A stretch of 41,299 nucleotides of DNA from Fuerstiella sp. (GTDB taxonomy: Bacteria; Planctomycetota; Planctomycetia; Planctomycetales; Planctomycetaceae). Below the pieces are notes generated by a model that was given only the letters and a program-made list of their open reading frames with translations, made no database searches and was not told the origin of the DNA. The stretch spans positions 1 to 41,299 of the forward strand of contig JAQWLN010000035.1 in NCBI GenBank assembly GCA_029247265.1. Direction: 5' to 3'. The translations under genes were made by a program, and so were the position numbers. Of this stretch, positions 1-7,094 are shown in pieces. The first letter of the stretch is position 1, and each line of letters begins with the position of its first letter.

Positions 1-1238
1 AGATTACTGAAGAGATGGGGAAGAGTCTGCCGGATGCTCGTGCGGAGATGAAACGTGCCATCGAAAACGTGGATGTCGCGTGCGGCATGCCGACTTTAAT
101 GCAGGGTGAGAATGTCACGAACTGTGCCGCAGACATTGACGGTGAAGTTATTCGGCTGCCGATCGGTGTGTTCGGCATGGTTGCTCCATTCAATTTTCCC
201 GCGATGGTACCGTTCTGGTTCCTGCCCTATGCGGTAGCTTCCGGGAACACTTTTGTCCTGAAGTGCTCTGAACAGGTTCCGCTGACAATGCAGGCACATT
301 TCAGGCTGATCGAAAAATGTGGATTTCCACCGGGCGTCATTAATCTGGTCAACGGTGACATAGTCGCGAGCCAGGCACTGGTGCAGCATGCGGACGTTGA
401 CGGCATCTCCTTTGTGGGATCGTCGCCCGTCGCGCGGGAAATTGCCGAAACCTGCGCACGAACCGGTAAACGGTGTCAGGCGTTGGGATCGGCAAAGAAT
501 TACCTGGTTGTCATGCCGGACGCGAAACTGGATCGCGTGGTGCAGAACATGCTGACCAGCTGTCTTGGCTGCGCCGGCCAACGCTGCATGGCGGCATCGG
601 CGATCGCCTGCGTGGGTGACAAGACCTACCGACAGGTGTGTGAACAATTCACCGCTGCGGCAAAGTCTGCCACCGTGGGCAATCCGCTGAACCAGCACCT
701 GCGGGATGACGCGCTGGCCATCGGCCCCGTGATCAGCAGTGGTGCGAAACGACGGATTGAAGATCTGATTCAGGTCGGCATTGATGAAGGTGCGACGCTG
801 TTACTGGACGGCCGCGGTACAAATATTCCTGGTTGCGAGGGTGGCCATTTCATCGGGCCGACGGTGCTGGCCGACGTGCAGCCCGGGGCGACACTGGAAC
901 GCACAGAAATCTTCGGGCCGGTCGTGATCATTCTGAAATTCGACTCTCTGGACGAAGCAATCGCTGCCATCAACAACCACGAGTATGGCAACGGAGCATC
1001 CATTTATACGCAAAGCGGCTATTGGGCTCGGCGGTTCAAGACAGAAACTCTGGCTGGAATGATCGGCATCAATGTCGGTATTCCCGCTCCGGTGGCCTAT
1101 CTGCCGTTTGGCGGAATGAGAGGCAGCATCTTTGCCGACATTAAGGGCCAGAGCAAAGAAGTAGTCCGGTTTTTCACTGAGAGCAGGATCGTGACTGAGC
1201 GCTATTGGCCGGAAGACGTCCCGGAAACCGGTGCCTGA
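1..1238 (+). CDS. mmsA: CoA-acylating methylmalonate-semialdehyde dehydrogenase-type aldehyde dehydrogenase (5' partial)
   Basis: The reading frame is open from base 3, and the first visible residues (ITEEMGKSLPDA) align inside the ALDH fold, so the true start lies left of the window; the ATG at 15 is internal. The MmsA/IolA signature APFNFPAMVP is present, as is the catalytic cysteine in CAGQRCMAA. Where ordinary aldehyde dehydrogenases carry the general-base Glu (ELGGK), this protein reads ALGSAKN, as in the CoA-dependent MMSDH branch that transfers the acyl group to CoA. The C-terminus (PFGGMRGS, then FFTESRIV) is complete. The next gene, phosphonoacetaldehyde hydrolase, releases acetaldehyde, so oxidation of acetaldehyde or a related short aldehyde to acyl-CoA is a reasonable inference. 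Methylmalonate or malonate semialdehyde remain possible substrates. Family is firm; substrate is not. Confidence 0.85.
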   Translation, partial: ITEEMGKSLPDARAEMKRAIENVDVACGMPTLMQGENVTNCAADIDGEVIRLPIGVFGMVAPFNFPAMVPFWFLPYAVASGNTFVLKCSEQVPLTMQAHFRLIEKCGFPPGVINLVNGDIVASQALVQHADVDGISFVGSSPVAREIAETCARTGKRCQALGSAKNYLVVMPDAKLDRVVQNMLTSCLGCAGQRCMAASAIACVGDKTYRQVCEQFTAAAKSATVGNPLNQHLRDDALAIGPVISSGAKRRIEDLIQVGIDEGATLLLDGRGTNIPGCEGGHFIGPTVLADVQPGATLERTEIFGPVVIILKFDSLDEAIAAINNHEYGNGASIYTQSGYWARRFKTETLAGMIGINVGIPAPVAYLPFGGMRGSIFADIKGQSKEVVRFFTESRIVTERYWPEDVPETGA

Positions 1239-1370
1239 AAGACGCTGGCTGGTGCGGGGCGAATTCATTATGTTTAAATAGTCTGTTGGCAGTCACCAAC
1301 GCTCAGGAATCAGCGGCTAATGCCGTTCACTGCATATCACCAATACATTTATTCTGGAGAGACTCGCACA

Positions 1371-2210
1371 ATGTCAGATTTTCGATTTCATCGTGAATAC
1401 CGCGGCCAGGTCAAAGGGCTCGTCCTTGACTGGTCCGGCACCACGGCGGATGCGTACGTCATTGCCCCGGCGGTCGTGTTTGCCGAGGTTTTCAAAAATC
1501 AGGGTGTTGAGATTTCGATGAATGAGGCACGTGGCCCGATGGGGTTGCGCAAAGATCTACATATCGAACAACTGACGCTGGACCCGGTCATTCGAGAACG
1601 GTGGAAGGCCGTTCACGGTAAGTATCCGGACCAGGGCGATGTCGACAGGATGTTTTCCGATTTTGTCCCGGCACAGGTTGCCTGTTTACCGAAGTACACT
1701 GATTTGCTGCCCGGCACTGCGGAAGTCACCCAGCGACTGCAGCAACAGGGCATCAGGATTGGTGTTTCGACCGGGTTTACACGAGTCATGGTCGACGTGT
1801 TATTGGAAGCTGCGATCAAACAGGGATTTACTCCCGACGCCACCGTCGCCGGTGATGAAGTCGTTAACGGTGCGCGACCGAAACCGTTCATGGTTTACAA
1901 AAATCTGGACCTGCTTGATCTCTGGCCCATCGAATCGGTCGTCAAAGTGGATGACACCGTCGGGGGCGTTGGCGAAGGACTCAACGCCGGGTGCTGGTCG
2001 GTGGGCGTGTCTCGTTACGGCAACTACATGCTGATTAATTCGCTTGAAGAGGCAGACACGATATCTGAGCAGGAAATTCAAGGCCGACATGAAGTGACCC
2101 GCCAGAAGCTTCGCGAAGCTGGTGCACATTACGTGATTGATTCTATCGCGGACATCGAGCCGGTCATCGCCGATATCAACGCCCGACTGGCGCGCGGCGA
2201 GCGCCCCTGA
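1371..2210 (+). CDS. phnX: Phosphonoacetaldehyde hydrolase (phosphonatase)
   Basis: A HAD-superfamily enzyme of 279 residues that splits phosphonoacetaldehyde into acetaldehyde and phosphate, the last C-P cleavage step of 2-aminoethylphosphonate use. The nucleophile is D20 in LDWSGTTAD. The Schiff-base lysine specific to PhnX is K61 in PMGLRKDLH. The acidic Mg-binding motif is KVDDTVGGVGEG, and the C-terminus ends with the family-typical HYVIDSIADIEPVI. The ATG at 1371 was chosen because GGAGAG lies 9 bases upstream; the frame is also open from 1320 but without such a site. It follows the CoA-acylating aldehyde dehydrogenase by about 130 bases on the same strand, so the two may act in series. 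A transaminase (phnW) would be expected nearby and would have to lie left of the window. Confidence 0.92.
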   Translation: MSDFRFHREYRGQVKGLVLDWSGTTADAYVIAPAVVFAEVFKNQGVEISMNEARGPMGLRKDLHIEQLTLDPVIRERWKAVHGKYPDQGDVDRMFSDFVPAQVACLPKYTDLLPGTAEVTQRLQQQGIRIGVSTGFTRVMVDVLLEAAIKQGFTPDATVAGDEVVNGARPKPFMVYKNLDLLDLWPIESVVKVDDTVGGVGEGLNAGCWSVGVSRYGNYMLINSLEEADTISEQEIQGRHEVTRQKLREAGAHYVIDSIADIEPVIADINARLARGERP

Positions 2211-2266
2211 TACGAGATGATCGCAGTCGTTTGAACGATGGTTGTGCGCTGGTCGTTCTCGAGGAC

Positions 2267-2298
2267 TCGACAGCATTCTTTGAGTAAGCAGCTATAAT
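2267..2298 (+). promoter_or_regulatory. Candidate sigma70-type promoter of the sensor-kinase operon
   Basis: A perfect TATAAT lies at 2293-2298, about 40 bases before the kinase ATG. A TCGACA that matches TTGACA at 5 of 6 positions lies at 2267-2272. The spacer is 20 bases, longer than the usual 16-18, so the -35 assignment is weak. The position after phnX and before the two-component genes fits an independent promoter. Confidence 0.35.
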
Positions 2299-2339
2299 CG
2301 AGGGACAACTCCAGCTTCTTCAACCTGCCGCCAACTCCA

Positions 2340-3290
2340 ATGCCACCGCAAGTCGAACTCTTCTGTGTGGGTTTCGCCGCCGTCATCGACACGGTGCTGC
2401 TGCTGGTCGTATTGGAAAAGGTTAACCGTCCCCTGACTGCGATCTGGCTGAAGTGGGCGTTAGTTGGAGCGACTCTCTGGCACCTTGGGAGTTTTCTTCA
2501 CGCTCTGTTACGTGAAACAATGGGCACGACTGCCGCGTGGCTGGATGCGGCATGTATGACGACCATGGCGGGCGGTCTGCTGTTGCTCAGCTGTGCAATT
2601 CTTCACGCCGGAGTTCGTATCCATCGAACCGGGGGCATCGCTCATCCCCCGACAAATCGTCGCTATCTGCTGATCTATATCCCTGCTCTGTTTATCGTGG
2701 CGGTTTCTGCAGAAATTGTGCGATCAGACAGTCGTGACTTCATGGTGGCGACCAGCAAATTTCAATCGCCATACCTCATCTGGCAGGTTTTTGCGAATCT
2801 GCTGACGGCTGGTCTGTTCGTGAGAAGTCGGCACAATCTGGGCGAATCGCCAGCTGCTGTACGGTTCCTGATGAAGTTTTCGATCGGCCTGTTGGCGGTC
2901 ACACTGTTGACCATCTGGTACATCGCAACGCCGGCGACGGCCAGACATGAACCGGTTCTTCGTCTGGTGACAAATCTGTCTCCTCTGGTGCCGACGCTTG
3001 TGTTCGCGTGGTACATCTTTCGTCGCCGCCTGCTGACGCTGGTCTTCGAACGAACTCTGGTCTACGGGGCAATCGTGCTGGCCGTATTCTATCTCTATCT
3101 GCATCGACTGACGATCTCACCGCTAATGAGTCGTTTCAGCCAGAAGGTTCAATTTGACTTTGTCGTCGTGGAAGGCTTGCTGCTGGTCGCGATGGTTCTG
3201 GCCTATCAGCCATTGCGCCAGCGAGTTCGCGAGGGCCTCAGCTACCTTGTCGGCGGCGACGTCGTGGATGCTCGAGATGCGACCCGGTAG
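2340..3290 (+). CDS. Membrane sensor half of a split PrsK-like histidine kinase
   Basis: 316 residues, mostly hydrophobic, with about seven to eight predicted membrane segments and no cytoplasmic kinase motifs. The last part (YQPLRQRVREGLSYLVGGDV) resembles the linker that, in 7TM-sensor kinases of the PrsK type, runs straight into a GAF domain. Translation ends at a TAG (3288-3290). The same frame then continues without interruption as LSVELSRR and onward into GAF and kinase domains, which is the normal continuation of this linker. The simplest reading is a single gene of about 2.09 kb carrying a nonsense codon. Expressed alone, this half would be a membrane protein without catalytic output. 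The ATG at 2340 has no clear Shine-Dalgarno sequence. Confidence 0.75.
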   Translation: MPPQVELFCVGFAAVIDTVLLLVVLEKVNRPLTAIWLKWALVGATLWHLGSFLHALLRETMGTTAAWLDAACMTTMAGGLLLLSCAILHAGVRIHRTGGIAHPPTNRRYLLIYIPALFIVAVSAEIVRSDSRDFMVATSKFQSPYLIWQVFANLLTAGLFVRSRHNLGESPAAVRFLMKFSIGLLAVTLLTIWYIATPATARHEPVLRLVTNLSPLVPTLVFAWYIFRRRLLTLVFERTLVYGAIVLAVFYLYLHRLTISPLMSRFSQKVQFDFVVVEGLLLVAMVLAYQPLRQRVREGLSYLVGGDVVDARDATR

Positions 3291-4427
3291 TTGTCAGTTG
3301 AACTTTCGCGCAGAGCGACTGAAGACGTGAAGGACATTACCGAATGGTTCACTCACGGCATTCGCGATGCCTTGCGATTGCGGACCTCGTGGCTGATGCT
3401 TGAACATCCATTCGCGCAGATGGTTTCAGCGACGAACGTCCAGGATGAAACGGAATATTCAAACGACGAAATCGCGAAGGTGGCAGGAGTTCTGGCCGCG
3501 ACGGATTTTGATCGCTGGGTGGACAGTTCCCGGTGTACGGATCGGCGACAGCTGCAAATGCTGCGAGACGTTGACCTGATCGCCGCATTTCGGATTGATT
3601 ACCGGGATATTCGTGGGCTGTTGCTGCTGGGAACTCCCGTCAGTGGTGATCGTCTGCAAGACGAGCAATTGAATGCTACAGTGATGCTTGTCGATCAGTT
3701 CGCCGCCACGATTCACAACCGACAACTGGAAGACGCCCGGCAGTCCGCTGAGCGTCGAGCGGTCCAGCAGGAGAAGCTGTCGGTGTTGGGATTGCTTTCC
3801 GGTTCGCTGGCGCACGAAATCAGGAATCCGTTGTCTTCAATACGCACCATTGTAACACTGCTGCAGGAAGACATGGCGGGGGGCGATGAACATTCCAAAG
3901 ATGTGGAGCTGATCGTCTCGGAAATTGACCGTTTGACGGCTACCACTCAGCGACTGCTTGACTTCTCGCGGCCTGCTGATGCATCGCGCGTTGGCGTAGC
4001 CCCGGACCGAGTCGTGGAACGGTTGCTTCACATTCTCATGCATCTGGCTCGACAGCGCGGCGTACAGGTGAGCACAGAACTGAATCTTGGGCAAACGACC
4101 GTAACTGCCACTGACGCGACGCTCAGTGAAATTTTGTTCAACCTTATCAAAAATGTCATCGAAGCTGCGACGGAGGGCGTGGACTCGCAGGTTCTGATCA
4201 CTACGGAGCTCAGAGATTCCGCAGCGCTGTTTTCCATTCGTGACAATGGTGGCGGCATTGATCCGGAGTTACAGGACAGAATGTTTCTGCCCTTTGTGAC
4301 GGAAAAACCGGACGGCACCGGATTGGGCCTGTACCTAGTGGGAGAACGAGTGAGAGAGCTTAACGGAACAATCACGTGCACCAGCGATTCGTCGGGAACA
4401 GTGTTTGAGGTTATGCTGCCCTTATGA
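3291..4427 (+). CDS. GAF plus histidine-kinase half of the split PrsK-like sensor
   Basis: In the same frame as the upstream membrane half, directly after its TAG stop. A TTG at 3291 abuts the TAG and could serve for reinitiation, but no good ribosome site is visible. Next in-frame possibilities are GTG 3327 and ATG 3396. The order is a GAF-like region (roughly residues 15-140), a short coiled segment, HisKA with the phospho-acceptor H175 in AHEIRNPLSS, then HATPase_c with N-box NLIKNVIEAA, G1 box DNGGGID and G2 box GTGLGLYL. All catalytic boxes are intact. The stop overlaps the next gene's start as ATGA (4424-4427), so kinase and regulator are translationally coupled. Without the membrane half it would be a soluble kinase lacking its sensor. 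Confidence 0.8.
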   Translation: MSVELSRRATEDVKDITEWFTHGIRDALRLRTSWLMLEHPFAQMVSATNVQDETEYSNDEIAKVAGVLAATDFDRWVDSSRCTDRRQLQMLRDVDLIAAFRIDYRDIRGLLLLGTPVSGDRLQDEQLNATVMLVDQFAATIHNRQLEDARQSAERRAVQQEKLSVLGLLSGSLAHEIRNPLSSIRTIVTLLQEDMAGGDEHSKDVELIVSEIDRLTATTQRLLDFSRPADASRVGVAPDRVVERLLHILMHLARQRGVQVSTELNLGQTTVTATDATLSEILFNLIKNVIEAATEGVDSQVLITTELRDSAALFSIRDNGGGIDPELQDRMFLPFVTEKPDGTGLGLYLVGERVRELNGTITCTSDSSGTVFEVMLPL

Positions 4428-5620
4428 AGATTCTTATTGTCGACGACGAACCGGCCGCTCGCTATGGCATGAACAAGGCGCGTAAGAGTGCCGGCCGATC
4501 GATTCTTGAGGCCGATGACGGCGGTGAGGCCCTGGCACAGATCAGACAGCAGTGTCCTGACCTGTTTTTTTTGGACCTGAATATGCCGGAAAAAGACGGC
4601 CTGTTCGTGCTGAAGGAGTTACAGCAGGATTCTTCTGCAGGTCTTCCGGAAATCATGGTAGTGACCGCGAATGACGGAGTTGATGTGGCCGTTGAGTGCA
4701 TTCGCTGCGGAGCCACCGACTTTATCACAAAGCCGTACGATGTTGAACATGTTCGATCCATCGCCACACGTACTGAAGCACGGGTTAAACTTCAGAATCG
4801 TGTCACGGAGCTGGAAGCAAACGACAAATCAGCACGATTTGGGGCACTGCTCGGTGGCAGCACGGTAATGCAGCAACTGTTCCGCAGCGTTGAGAAGGCC
4901 GCCGTAACTGCCCTGCCCGTGGTGATTCGCGGCGAAAGCGGCACCGGCAAGGAGCTGATCGCGCGGGAACTTCACGATCGCAGTGAGCGAGCTGAGCAAC
5001 CGTTCGTTGCCGTTAACACTGCGGCGATTGCGGAATCGCTCGTGGAAAGCGAACTGTTCGGACACGTCAAAGGCGCCTTCACCGGAGCTGACCGAAATCG
5101 CACGGGGGTTTTTCGTCAGGCGGATGGGGGAACTTTGTTTCTGGACGAAATCGGAGACATGCCAGTTACCGTGCAAACTCGATTGCTGAGGGTTCTGCAG
5201 GAAGGCATCGTTCAGCCGATTGGTACGGAAGAGTGCATTGAAGTTGACGTCCGAATTATCAGTGCTACCCACCAGGACCTGGATCAGGCCGTGGCAGACA
5301 AGACCTTTCGCCAGGATCTGTTCTTTCGTCTGAAAGGCATTGAGCTATTCATTCCGCCGCTGCGCAACAGACATGAGGATATTCTGCTGCTGGCGAAGGA
5401 GTTTCTGGCGGCGAGTTCCGGATCTGCCCATATGGTCATGGCGCACGAAACCGTTGCTGCATTGTTACAGCATAAGTGGCCTGGTAACGTGCGCGAGTTG
5501 CAGCAGATGATCAGCGCAGCAGCGGCGTTGTGCGAGGGGGAGGTTATTCATCCCGCAGACGTTGGACTTGCCCCGACAAGATCAGAAGCCGATGAGAACG
5601 CTATCTGGACCTGCCGCTAA
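4424..5620 (+). CDS. Sigma54-dependent response regulator (NtrC/PrsR type), truncated before its DNA-binding domain
   Basis: 398 residues. The receiver domain (1 to about 120) has the acidic pocket D7-D8, phospho-acceptor D51 and a conserved K in ITKPYD. The AAA+ sigma54-interaction domain has Walker A GESGTGKE at 170-177, the sigma54-contacting GAFTGA loop at 217-222 and Walker B LDEIGD around 240-245. An arginine-finger region and the NVREL motif of the C-terminal subdomain are also present. The frame ends at a TAA right after the AAA+ domain, and the expected Fis-type helix-turn-helix is encoded immediately downstream in the -1 frame (5596-5781). As written, the protein could be phosphorylated and contact sigma54-RNA polymerase but would lack specific DNA binding. 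It overlaps the kinase gene by 4 bases. Confidence 0.88.
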   Translation: MKILIVDDEPAARYGMNKARKSAGRSILEADDGGEALAQIRQQCPDLFFLDLNMPEKDGLFVLKELQQDSSAGLPEIMVVTANDGVDVAVECIRCGATDFITKPYDVEHVRSIATRTEARVKLQNRVTELEANDKSARFGALLGGSTVMQQLFRSVEKAAVTALPVVIRGESGTGKELIARELHDRSERAEQPFVAVNTAAIAESLVESELFGHVKGAFTGADRNRTGVFRQADGGTLFLDEIGDMPVTVQTRLLRVLQEGIVQPIGTEECIEVDVRIISATHQDLDQAVADKTFRQDLFFRLKGIELFIPPLRNRHEDILLLAKEFLAASSGSAHMVMAHETVAALLQHKWPGNVRELQQMISAAAALCEGEVIHPADVGLAPTRSEADENAIWTCR

Positions 5621-5781
5621 CGGAGGCTCGTAACCAACTGGTGGATGCATTCGAACGTGTCATGATCGAACGTGCGCTGCAGATGGAGTCCGGCAACGTG
5701 AGCGCAGCGGCGCGGCGATTGGGGATCCACCGCCAAAGTCTTCAGCAAAAAATGAAGCAGATGAACATCAGGCCGTCGTAG
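5596..5781 (+). pseudogene. Detached Fis-type helix-turn-helix domain of the sigma54 activator
   Basis: In the -1 frame relative to the regulator, bases 5596-5781 encode ERYLDLPLTEARNQ, then VDAFERVMIERAL, then the Fis motif GNVSAAARRLGIHRQSLQQK, ending at a TAG (5779-5781). This is the standard C-terminus of NtrC-family activators, where the helix-turn-helix begins after an L(P)L-x-EAR linker. The frame has a TGA at 5593-5595 and no start of its own. Re-reading one base at 5596 joins the two frames as ...DE|ERYLDL..., giving a full-length regulator of about 452 residues. The terminal TAG lies 12 bases from the stop of the convergent hydrolase gene, so the gene boundary makes sense only with this segment included. 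Confidence 0.85.
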
Positions 5782-5793
5782 ATTATCCGGCTG

Positions 5794-6666
5794 CTATTGC
5801 TGTTGTCCTCTCTTTAGATATTCAGCGACACGTTTGACCATGTTGTCGTCGAAGAATTGTCGCCCGCCATGTGCGCCGCCGTGGACGACTTCGAATTCGA
5901 CGGGAAGTCCCAGCTGTTTGTAATTTCCATGCAGCTCGTGCGCCTGATTGATGGGCATTTGAGGATCCTGATCGCCGTGGATCAACAACAGCGGGGGATC
6001 CGAACTGTCCACATGAGAAACCGGGCTGGCCAGTTTCGCCAGGTCAGGTACTTCCGTCGGTTGCCCACCCAGCAGCAGTTGCAGCGCCGGAACACGCACA
6101 CTCAGTCCGTGTGGCGTCGACTGTGAGAGAATCGTCTGCAGATTCGCGGCTCCGTAGAAGGACACAATACCTTGCACGTCGGACGACAGAGACGAATTGT
6201 GGCTGACGGTACCTTCCAGTTCCGGCACACCATTGCTGACGCCGACCAATGCCGCCAGATGTCCTCCTGCTGATGAGCCCGCGATGACAAAGCGGTCGGG
6301 ATCGAATTTCCAGGTTGTTGCCTTCGCGCGCAGGAAACGAATCGCTGCCTTGATGTCGTGAATCTGAGCAGGAAACTTTGCCACGGGACTTAACCGGTAG
6401 TCGACGCTGGCAATCGCGAATCCATGATCAAGCAGACCGGTGACGGGCACTCTGTTCTTCGAACCGGCACGCCACGCACCACCGTGTATCCAGATTATCA
6501 GCGGACTTTTCAGCGCCGCCTGCGGCCGATAGACATCCAGGCGCAATTCGTGCTCGCCCACTGTTGCGTAAACAACGTTCCGCTCAGTCGGATCAGCGGC
6601 CATTCCGCTATTGCCGAACCGTAACAGCACGGTGATGGCGGTCAGAATCAGCAGATCGGTTCGCAT
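5794..6666 (-). CDS. Secreted alpha/beta hydrolase, BD-FAE/carboxylesterase-like
   Basis: 290 residues. The N-terminus is a signal peptide (hydrophobic core LLILTAITVLL, probable cleavage after GMAA), placing the mature enzyme in the periplasm or outside. The oxyanion-hole motif IWIHGGAWRAGS is followed by the nucleophile serine in AGSSAGGH. An acid residue in LLIHGDQDPQMP and a histidine in GGAHGG complete a plausible Ser-Asp-His triad. The architecture matches the BD-FAE/esterase-lipase group that deacylates plant-type polysaccharides or small esters; the natural substrate cannot be read from sequence. An AAAGGG lies about 9 bases upstream of the ATG. It is convergent with the two-component operon and is probably monocistronic. 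Confidence 0.85.
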   Translation of the reverse strand: MRTDLLILTAITVLLRFGNSGMAADPTERNVVYATVGEHELRLDVYRPQAALKSPLIIWIHGGAWRAGSKNRVPVTGLLDHGFAIASVDYRLSPVAKFPAQIHDIKAAIRFLRAKATTWKFDPDRFVIAGSSAGGHLAALVGVSNGVPELEGTVSHNSSLSSDVQGIVSFYGAANLQTILSQSTPHGLSVRVPALQLLLGGQPTEVPDLAKLASPVSHVDSSDPPLLLIHGDQDPQMPINQAHELHGNYKQLGLPVEFEVVHGGAHGGRQFFDDNMVKRVAEYLKRGQQQ

Positions 6667-6721
6667 CGTGAAACGCCCTTTGTGAACGGCTGCAGCACTG
6701 TTTTCTAAGGCTACTGTCGAG

Positions 6722-6733
6722 ATGAAATTTCAT
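6722..6733. promoter_or_regulatory. 12-base palindrome upstream of the hydrolase gene
   Basis: ATGAAATTTCAT is a perfect palindrome, 56 bases upstream of the hydrolase start. This is where an operator would sit for the minus-strand gene. A palindrome of this length can occur by chance in a few hundred AT-rich bases, so the functional claim is weak. Confidence 0.2.
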
Positions 6734-6917
6734 GAGTTTCCGCGGCGACGTCACGAAATCGTATCATGGATCATGTTGTGAAAATACTATCGCGTCGGCT
6801 GCAGATTAACGGCCAGGCACTGGGCCATCACGCACTGCAGATTTCAACCAGGGAAGGGGACCATTTTCCTGTTCGGTTATTGGTCCCGGGCCAGTTGGCT
6901 GACCTCGTAGACAATGG

Positions 6918-6937
6918 TTCCATGGCTTCACATGGAA
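6918..6937. promoter_or_regulatory. Interrupted dyad upstream of the RND efflux genes
   Basis: TTCCATG, a 6-base spacer, then CATGGAA: perfect 7-base arms in a non-coding stretch about 157 bases before the adaptor start. The spacing and symmetry are those of an operator for a dimeric repressor, as is common for efflux operons. No regulator gene is adjacent, so this is a candidate only. Confidence 0.3.
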
Positions 6938-7094
6938 AACGTGTATTTTGAAGAGTTTTCAGTCTGCGCGTGCAAATGGCATGTGATCCGGGAATAATCC
7001 GGGTGTCCCCGACGCACGTCTGAATCGTCGGGCCGCTGTTGCCTGCATGACCTTCAGTCCCTCCGCCTTTCCCCGCCCGGATCGAGATCCGTCA

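Larger units (their letters stand above)
6667..7094. other. Intergenic region between hydrolase and RND operon
   Basis: About 430 bases separating divergent genes. No convincing gene is present: a 61-codon frame at 6766-6951 lacks a ribosome site and any recognisable family. It holds a 12-base perfect palindrome near the hydrolase promoter (6722-6733) and a longer interrupted dyad at 6918-6937, both listed separately. Both outward promoters must lie here, but no strong -35/-10 pair stands out. Confidence 0.6.

Noticed and set aside
2340..4427. TAG reassigned to an amino acid genome-wide
   Set aside because: Other complete genes in the window end normally at TAG, such as the 795-residue protein and the AsmA-like gene.
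6766..6951. 61-codon frame between the hydrolase and the RND operon
   Set aside because: No Shine-Dalgarno sequence, no family, and it spans a likely promoter region.
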